This document shows positions 51,671 to 57,092 of a stretch of DNA of 57,092 nt, in pieces. Position numbers and translations under genes: made by a program. The notes below the pieces were generated by a model, which was not told the DNA's origin, did no database searches, and saw nothing but the letters and a program-made list of their open reading frames with translations. This DNA is from Myxacorys chilensis ATA2-1-KO14. Lineage in GTDB: Bacteria > Cyanobacteriota > Cyanobacteriia > Leptolyngbyales > Leptolyngbyaceae. Positions within the stretch are counted from its first letter, which is position 1. The number at the start of each line of letters is the position of its first letter. The DNA is taken from the NCBI GenBank assembly GCA_019359275.1, contig JAHHHP010000032.1, positions 1-57,092 on the forward strand, written 5' to 3'.

Positions 51671-52360
51671 GTGACCTCGATTAAGCTTCAGCCTCTTGAC
51701 CACACTCTTCTTCCAGCCGCGCTCCAGTTGGATCACCTTTGCTTTGGTGGTTTATGGACATTGGACGGCTATCAGAGAGAATTAGACAGCCCGAATAGCG
51801 ACTTACTAGCGATTGTTCCAGCACCTTCAATCCCTGATGAAGCAGTTGTCATCACTGAAGAGCGGAGCGAATCCCTTGTGAACCCAACAGCAAATCTTTC
51901 AACGAGCTATCTACGTGCTACATCTGCTGTCACCGATCCCCTGCTCGGACTCGGCTGCTACTGGGCAATTCTCGACGAAGCCCACATTACAATTTTGGGC
52001 ATTCATCCTGACTACCAGCGACGCGGACTCGGACACCTGATGCTATGTGCCCTCCTCGATCGTGCCCGCCAACGCGATATGGCACGCGCTACCTTGGAGG
52101 TCAGAATTTCTAATCAGTCCGCTCTATCGCTATATCAAAAGTTTGGATTTCAGATTGCAGGACAGCGTAAAGGTTATTACACTGATACCGGCGAAGATGC
52201 CCTAATTCTATGGCGCGGCAAACTTCAATCGACTGAGTTCGCCACGCTTCTGACAACACAATGGACTGAGATTCACCATCGTCTTACGCAGCAACATTGG
52301 TCACTTCAGCTCGGTTTAGAGTTGTTAACAGCAGAGAACTCTGCCTTGACTTATCCCTAA
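51671..52360 (+). CDS. rimI: Ribosomal protein S18-alanine N-acetyltransferase
   Basis: This GNAT enzyme (229 aa, GTG start) acetylates the N-terminus of ribosomal protein S18. The acetyl-CoA motif is IHPDYQRRGLGHLMLCALLD, followed by ARATLEVRISNQSALSLYQK and FGFQIAGQRKGYYTDTGEDA, all as in RimI. Residues about 50-90 are an insertion not found in the short enterobacterial form. The C-terminal 40 residues are an extra helical tail. It is divergent from lysA, a layout that I recall in several cyanobacteria. Confidence 0.9.
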   Translation: MTSIKLQPLDHTLLPAALQLDHLCFGGLWTLDGYQRELDSPNSDLLAIVPAPSIPDEAVVITEERSESLVNPTANLSTSYLRATSAVTDPLLGLGCYWAILDEAHITILGIHPDYQRRGLGHLMLCALLDRARQRDMARATLEVRISNQSALSLYQKFGFQIAGQRKGYYTDTGEDALILWRGKLQSTEFATLLTTQWTEIHHRLTQQHWSLQLGLELLTAENSALTYP

Positions 52361-52482
52361 GCTTTCACTGACAATCTGCCCTTGGCTATAAATTTTTCTT
52401 TTCCTTGGCTCGACCGAACGAAAGAGATCGGTTATCGCGCTCCAACCTGTTGCTGGAATCATAGCAACCGGAGGTTTTGTCT

Positions 52483-55002
52483 ATGTTAGAATCACCCTAC
52501 CGGCACGCAGCAGGTAAATGGAAAAACGCCATGTTTGAACGCTTCACAGAAAAAGCCATCAAGGTCATTATGTTAGCTCAGGAGGAAGCACGCCGCCTGG
52601 GTCATAACTTTGTCGGTACAGAACAGATCCTCCTGGGTCTAATCGGAGAAGGAACTGGCGTCGCCGCCAAAGTCCTTAAATCTATGGGCGTCAACCTCAA
52701 GGACGCTCGGATCGAAGTAGAGAAGATTATCGGTCGAGGATCGGGCTTTGTGGCAGTGGAAATTCCGTTTACGCCACGGGCAAAGCGCGTTCTAGAACTC
52801 TCCCTTGAGGAAGCCCGCCAGTTAGGACACAACTACATTGGCACTGAACACCTGCTTCTAGGGCTGATTCGAGAAGGCGAAGGAGTCGCTGCCAGAGTGC
52901 TTGAAAATCTGGGAGTTGACCTCTCGAAGGTCCGGACCCAAGTGATCCGAATGCTGGGCGAAACCGCCGAGGTTTCCTCAGGTGGTAGCCAAGGACGAAC
53001 CAAAACTCCGACCCTCGACGAGTTTGGCTCGAACCTCACGCAGCTTGCCGCTGATGGAAAGCTTGATCCCGTTGTGGGTCGCCAGAAAGAAATTGAACGA
53101 GTGATTCAAATCCTCGGTCGCCGGACAAAGAACAACCCAGTGTTAATCGGTGAGCCTGGAGTGGGTAAAACCGCGATTGCAGAAGGTCTCGCTCAACGGA
53201 TTGCCAACGACGATATTCCAGACATTCTAGAAGACAAGCGCGTCGTCACCCTGGATATTGGTCTGCTCGTGGCAGGAACCAAATATCGGGGTGAATTTGA
53301 AGAACGCCTTAAAAAGATCATGGACGAGATCCGGTCTGCCGGAAACGTCATCTTGGTCATTGACGAAGTTCACACCCTGATTGGTGCGGGTGCTGCTGAA
53401 GGCGCGATCGATGCCGCTAATATTCTTAAACCAGCCTTGGCGCGGGGTGAATTGCAGTGCATCGGAGCTACCACGCTCGATGAGTATCGCAAGCACATCG
53501 AACGGGATGCCGCTCTAGAGCGTCGTTTCCAGCCCGTTATGGTTGGTGAACCCTCGGTGGATGAAACCATCGAAATTCTGCGGGGTCTGCGCGAGCGCTA
53601 CGAGCAGCACCACAAGCTGAAGATTTCGGATGAAGCAGTGGATGCGGCAGCGAAACTGTCTGATCGCTATATTTCCGATCGCTTCTTGCCCGATAAAGCG
53701 ATTGATCTGATCGATGAAGCGGGTTCCCGCGTTCGGTTGATCAACTCGCAGTTGCCACCTGCCGCTAAAGAACTCGATCGCGAACTACGTCAAGTCCTAA
53801 AAGACAAAGACGATGCCGTGCGATCGCAGAACTTTGACAAAGCGGGCGAACTGCGCGATCGCGAAATGGAGATCAAAACCGAGATTCGAGCGATCGCTCA
53901 AACTCGTAAGACCGAATCGACGGGCGAAGACGCTCAGCCGATTGTGACGGAAGAGGACATTGCGCAGATCGTGGCATCTTGGACGGGTGTTCCGGTGAAT
54001 AAGCTCACCGAATCTGAGTCTGAGAAGCTGCTGCACATGGAAGACACCCTGCACACCCGACTGATTGGTCAGGATGAAGCGGTGAAAGCCGTATCGAGGG
54101 CAATTCGTCGCGCCCGGGTTGGTTTGAAGAATCCCAACCGACCGATCGCCAGCTTTATCTTCTCTGGTCCTACCGGGGTTGGTAAAACCGAATTGACGAA
54201 GGCATTGGCAGCTTACTTCTTCGGATCTGAAGATGCCATGATTCGCCTTGACATGTCAGAGTTTATGGAGCGTCACACCGTTTCTAAACTGATTGGTTCG
54301 CCTCCTGGATATGTCGGTTACAACGAAGGCGGTCAGCTGACTGAAGCTGTGCGTCGTCGCCCCTATACCGTGGTGCTGTTCGACGAGATTGAGAAAGCAC
54401 ACCCTGACGTGTTCAATATGCTGCTGCAAATCTTAGAAGATGGTCGTTTGACCGATGCTAAGGGACGCACAGTAGACTTCAAGAACACCTTGCTGATTAT
54501 GACCTCGAACATTGGTTCCAAGGTGATCGAGAAAGGCGGCGGTGGTTTGGGCTTCGAGTTCTCCGGTGAAGGGGAATCCGATTCTCAGTACAACCGCATC
54601 CGCGCGTTGGTGAACGAAGAACTGAAGAACTACTTCCGGCCTGAGTTCCTCAACCGTCTTGATGAGATCATTGTCTTCCGTCAGTTGAACAAGGAAGAGG
54701 TCAAAGAGATTGCTGTCATCATGCTGAATGATGTCTTTAAGCGCTTGCAGGAGCAAGGAATTACTCTCGAAGTCACCGAGAAGTTTAAAGACCGCTTGGT
54801 GGAAGAGGGCTACAATCCCAGCTACGGAGCGCGTCCACTGCGTCGTGCCATTATGCGACTGCTAGAGGATTCGCTGGCTGAGGAAATTCTGTCTGCCCGC
54901 ATTAAAAATGGTGATACTGCCGTCGTTGATGTGGATGAGAGCGGACAGGTGAAGGTGATTCAGGGACAAGAGCGTGAGTTGTTGCCCCAAGCCGCCGAGT
55001 AG
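52483..55002 (+). CDS. clpC: ClpC AAA+ unfoldase of the Clp protease
   Basis: ClpC feeds proteins to ClpP-type proteases and is essential in cyanobacteria. Two N-domain repeats are present ([20 protein letters not shown] and [20 protein letters not shown]). First AAA: Walker [10 protein letters not shown] and Walker [14 protein letters not shown]-like middle segment follows ([20 protein letters not shown]). Second [12 protein letters not shown] and [11 protein letters not shown]. Two starts compete: the ATG at 52483 has consensus GGAGG eight bases upstream and gives 839 aa; the ATG at 52531 ([12 protein letters not shown]) is where most ClpC proteins begin. I use the first, with doubt. A strong terminator follows. 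Confidence 0.97.
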   Translation: MLESPYRHAAGKWKNAMFERFTEKAIKVIMLAQEEARRLGHNFVGTEQILLGLIGEGTGVAAKVLKSMGVNLKDARIEVEKIIGRGSGFVAVEIPFTPRAKRVLELSLEEARQLGHNYIGTEHLLLGLIREGEGVAARVLENLGVDLSKVRTQVIRMLGETAEVSSGGSQGRTKTPTLDEFGSNLTQLAADGKLDPVVGRQKEIERVIQILGRRTKNNPVLIGEPGVGKTAIAEGLAQRIANDDIPDILEDKRVVTLDIGLLVAGTKYRGEFEERLKKIMDEIRSAGNVILVIDEVHTLIGAGAAEGAIDAANILKPALARGELQCIGATTLDEYRKHIERDAALERRFQPVMVGEPSVDETIEILRGLRERYEQHHKLKISDEAVDAAAKLSDRYISDRFLPDKAIDLIDEAGSRVRLINSQLPPAAKELDRELRQVLKDKDDAVRSQNFDKAGELRDREMEIKTEIRAIAQTRKTESTGEDAQPIVTEEDIAQIVASWTGVPVNKLTESESEKLLHMEDTLHTRLIGQDEAVKAVSRAIRRARVGLKNPNRPIASFIFSGPTGVGKTELTKALAAYFFGSEDAMIRLDMSEFMERHTVSKLIGSPPGYVGYNEGGQLTEAVRRRPYTVVLFDEIEKAHPDVFNMLLQILEDGRLTDAKGRTVDFKNTLLIMTSNIGSKVIEKGGGGLGFEFSGEGESDSQYNRIRALVNEELKNYFRPEFLNRLDEIIVFRQLNKEEVKEIAVIMLNDVFKRLQEQGITLEVTEKFKDRLVEEGYNPSYGARPLRRAIMRLLEDSLAEEILSARIKNGDTAVVDVDESGQVKVIQGQERELLPQAAE

Positions 55003-55023
55003 TAAATTCTAGAAGATTAAGAA

Positions 55024-55067
55024 ATAAAAGCGGTAGAGAGCTTTGGCTTTCTGCCGCTTTTATTTTT
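55024..55067 (+). terminator. clpC rho-independent terminator
   Basis: Arms 55024-55040 and 55047-55063 form a 17-base stem with two G-U pairs and a six-base loop, followed by a T-run to 55067. It starts 22 bases after the clpC stop codon. Confidence 0.92.
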
Positions 55068-55291
55068 CACTTGCTCAAGTAATTCATCAATCTTAAAAAA
55101 ACTGGAAAAACCCGCGAATTATACTGCTCAGAAATAGAATAAGGCTTACTGTTGTTCTTCGAGCGGTAAAGCATGTATCTCTAGCGCCATAGAAGCTAGA
55201 AATAAACGTTCTCCGACAAGCTTGTAATGTGTTCAGTTAAGAACATTGTAGTGTTGACCATTTAAGTGAAAGTTGAGGGATAAGGCGTCTT

Positions 55292-55711
55292 ATGGCAAAC
55301 GGTGGATTTTGGGCAGACTTTAAGAAGTTTTTGATGCAAGGCAACGTGATTGACTTAGCCGTTGCGGTCATCATCGGAGCGGCGTTTAGCAAAATTGTTG
55401 ATTCTCTAGTCACAGATGTGATTACACCAGCCATTATCGGTCCTGCAATGCAAGCCGCAGGAGTGAATAGGTTAGAGAATTTTGTCGTTGGCAATGGGAT
55501 CAAGATTGGCGTATTTCTAGCGGCAGTCATCAACTTTATTATCATTGCCTTTGTTATTTTCATTCTGATTCGGGCAATTGAAAAAGCGAGACGGAGATTC
55601 TTCCGTCAAGAAGCTGTGGAAGAGGCTGCCCCCGCCGACCCAGTAGTGCTTTCTCAAGAACGTTTAACCGGCGCGATCAAGCATCTCACATCCACTCTAG
55701 AACGCCGATAA
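55292..55711 (+). CDS. mscL: Large-conductance mechanosensitive channel
   Basis: MscL opens under membrane tension to release solutes after osmotic downshock. The 139-aa protein has an amphipathic N-terminus (FWADFKKFLMQGNVIDLAVA) and the first helix with glycine pore residues (VAVIIGAAFSKIVDSLVTD). The second helix (IGVFLAAVINFIIIAFVIFI) and a charged C-terminal bundle (RLTGAIKHLTSTLE) follow. AAGG precedes the ATG. Length is normal. Its terminator is shared with the convergent gene. Confidence 0.96.
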   Translation: MANGGFWADFKKFLMQGNVIDLAVAVIIGAAFSKIVDSLVTDVITPAIIGPAMQAAGVNRLENFVVGNGIKIGVFLAAVINFIIIAFVIFILIRAIEKARRRFFRQEAVEEAAPADPVVLSQERLTGAIKHLTSTLERR

Positions 55712-55738
55712 GTGTCTCTGCCCCGGCGACATTCTGTT

Positions 55739-55784
55739 TAGCATCGCTCCGCTTTCTGCTGTTATGAAGAGCGGAGCGATGCTA
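55739..55784. terminator. Perfect 15-bp hairpin between convergent genes
   Basis: Arms tagcatcgctccgct (55739-55753) and its complement (55770-55784) pair perfectly around a 16-base loop. It lies 28 bases past the mscL stop and 44 bases past the stop of the convergent minus-strand gene. No long T-run is present. Confidence 0.75.
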
Positions 55785-55827
55785 TGGAGTTGCGTGTGCT
55801 AGGTGCTGTTACTTTAAGTGCTGTTAT

Positions 55828-56427
55828 TTAAGGAATTAAGTCATACACACGCCGATTGAACTCGCTTTCTGTAATCTCTTTCCGAAAGAACTGACCCTTA
55901 ACTTGGCTTAAGTCGTTTCTAAGTTTTCTTAGCGATTCAAGTTCTGAGGGGGACGGAGTTGGGCTAGGTGAAGGGGTCTGAATGGCGCGGGCATCGGCGT
56001 CTAGCTGGCGACGAACCGCGATCGCGGCAATACCTGTGACTGGAAATCGTCGATTGCGCTGATAAACCTTGACGATGCTATAAGTTTCGCGACGGTAGTT
56101 ACCCGTAATCGGTAGAGATAGTCCAGTGACGATCTTGAGATTGTTTTGAAGGATTTTTACGGTTTTTTCGACGGTCGCACGCAGTTCTACCCCATCTTGA
56201 CCATTGGGAGTGAGGCTGGCATCCTGCTGAAACTGCGCGATCGCGGCTTGAGTATACGTCTCTACATAGGTCAACGATCGCAGTGCGGTTGAGGAGCAAT
56301 CAATATTGCCTAAGACATCGCGATCGCAAGCATTGAAATTGTTTCCCAGTCCATCTAATCCGCGTGGACCTAAGTAATAGCCTAACCCGTCTAGATTTTC
56401 CCTGAGATCGACGAGAGACAATGGCAT
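55828..56427 (-). CDS. Peptidoglycan-binding-like protein
   Basis: About 199 aa from the ATG at 56425-56427, with AAGGA about nine bases upstream. Two segments resemble peptidoglycan-binding 1 repeats: AAIAQFQQDASLTPNGQDGV and VKVYQRNRRFPVTGIAAIAV. A Pro/Ser linker (TPSPSPTPSPSE) leads to a short helical end (LRNDLSQVKGQFFRKEITES) that resembles a SHOCT-type module. No clear signal peptide is present, which is odd for a wall-binding protein, so binding to peptidoglycan is not certain. Confidence 0.65.
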   Translation of the reverse strand: MPLSLVDLRENLDGLGYYLGPRGLDGLGNNFNACDRDVLGNIDCSSTALRSLTYVETYTQAAIAQFQQDASLTPNGQDGVELRATVEKTVKILQNNLKIVTGLSLPITGNYRRETYSIVKVYQRNRRFPVTGIAAIAVRRQLDADARAIQTPSPSPTPSPSELESLRKLRNDLSQVKGQFFRKEITESEFNRRVYDLIP

Positions 56428-57092
56428 GACGTTCAATCCTTTCTGAACTAGTAGATGGTCTAGAGAAGAATGCTAAATCCTGGCATTACAGATTTACCAC
56501 TAATTGAAGACTACTTTATACACTGCCGAAAGGGATTTAGCATTATTTCTAGCGATTGATGCGAAGTTTCTTGCTCCTAAGGCAGCATTGCTTCGCGCCA
56601 TTGGAATGCTTCTTCATGGCGATGGACAGTTTCTTCGCACAGATGGACAGTTTCTTTGCGTCGATGGAATGCTTCTTCTATGACGATGGACAGCTTCTTT
56701 GCGTCGATGAACAGTTTCTTCCTATGGGTGGACAGTTTCTTCGCACGGATGGACAGTTTCTTCACGCTGATTGAATGGTTCTATTTTATAGATGTTCATT
56801 GCTTCCCTCCTTTCCATCCGTGAATCTCTGGCGTCTAAGTTTTTAGAGCATTGTGCTTTCTTAACTACTTTGGGGGACTGTGCTGGTAGGCTGTTGCACA
56901 CCCTTTCAAGGATAATGATCAAGATCTACTGAAGGGATAGAAGCCAGCTTTGTCAATGGGGCTACTATACGGATTAGGGCGAACGCATACGTTTCTTCAT
57001 AATTGCAGCTGAAGAGTTGAACTGATACGGAAGAGGGCATAGAATCCAGAACAATCCTGGCTTCGAGGCAAGTTTTTCCATGATGGATGCCG
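56428..57092. other. Right-end region with a tandem array and no clear gene
   Basis: Apart from the 21-bp array at 56602-56770, nothing is supported. Two minus-strand frames are open at the window edge, the longer one from 57092 down to a stop at 56906-56908, but neither resembles a family I know. A truncated gene entering from the right cannot be excluded. Confidence 0.45.
56602..56770. repeat. Tandem array of eight 21-bp units
   Basis: Eight units, mostly beginning tggacagtttcttcgc or tggaatgcttctt, run without gaps. Seven units are 21 bases and the fourth (56665-56686) is 22, a single-base insertion that shifts the reading frame midway. The plus strand reads repeated MDSFFA-like heptads before the shift. 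The unit sequence is not the same as in the array at 39767-40018. Confidence 0.85.

Noticed and set aside
56906..57092. Open minus-strand frame reaching the window end
   Set aside because: About 62 codons with no recognised motif; too little to call a partial gene.

Overview
The window looks like chromosomal DNA of a cyanobacterium, probably a filamentous Leptolyngbya-like form. Three things support this. The palindrome GCGATCGC (HIP1) recurs throughout. Several genes belong to cyanobacterial or chloroplast lineages: PsbQ/CyanoQ, a one-helix high-light-inducible protein, a CCB2/CCB4-like cytochrome b6 maturation factor, a TamB/TIC236-type protein, a D-ribulose kinase, ClpC, and DUF760, DUF3143 and DUF3155-like proteins. 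Most genes are short transcription units on alternating strands. I found no rRNA, tRNA or CRISPR array. Layout: 1-948 holds the 5' end of a probable transposase and a long empty stretch. 949-9806 carries a PadR regulator, the CCB-like protein, a GAF histidine kinase, an SLH protein, a RecB-fold nuclease, mtnA (methionine salvage) and dxs (isoprenoid entry). 9965-17617 carries a Cys-patterned secreted protein, tex, a Bax1-like nuclease, two small unknown genes, a YnfA-like membrane protein and an Fe-S (6-4)-type photolyase that overlaps the next gene. 17775-21153 has a second SLH protein, then a translationally coupled EcsC-like/ion-channel pair. 21222-23938 is an accessory patch: an acyltransferase, a degenerate short glycosyltransferase and 1.2 kb without genes. 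23939-39760 is mostly housekeeping: the very large TamB-like protein, a high-light protein, an HD metalloprotein, an aldo/keto reductase, D-ribulose kinase, a small unknown, a PuuE-type allantoinase, DUF760, an HtrA/Deg protease, PsbQ and an FAD oxidase. 39767-44748 is the most accessory-looking part: a 21-bp tandem array, a HigBA module with an upstream leader ORF and palindromic operator-like sites, a caspase-like protease with an EF-hand loop, an M28 peptidase, a VapBC-type module and a PhzF-family enzyme. 44954-57092 returns to core genes: an RlpA-like protein, a Crp/NtcA-like regulator, a J-domain protein plus DUF3143, the minus-strand series lysA-cdaA-uppS (diaminopimelate/lysine, c-di-AMP, undecaprenyl diphosphate: all tied to the cell envelope), rimI, clpC, mscL, a peptidoglycan-binding-like protein and a second 21-bp array. 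The best leads are the toxin-antitoxin/caspase neighbourhood, the EcsC-channel pair with a non-canonical pore, the secreted protein with regularly spaced cysteines, the 98-bp gene overlap behind the photolyase, and the G-quadruplex heptamer tract between lysA and cdaA. All functional names come from reading motifs and from family memory; no database search was run.
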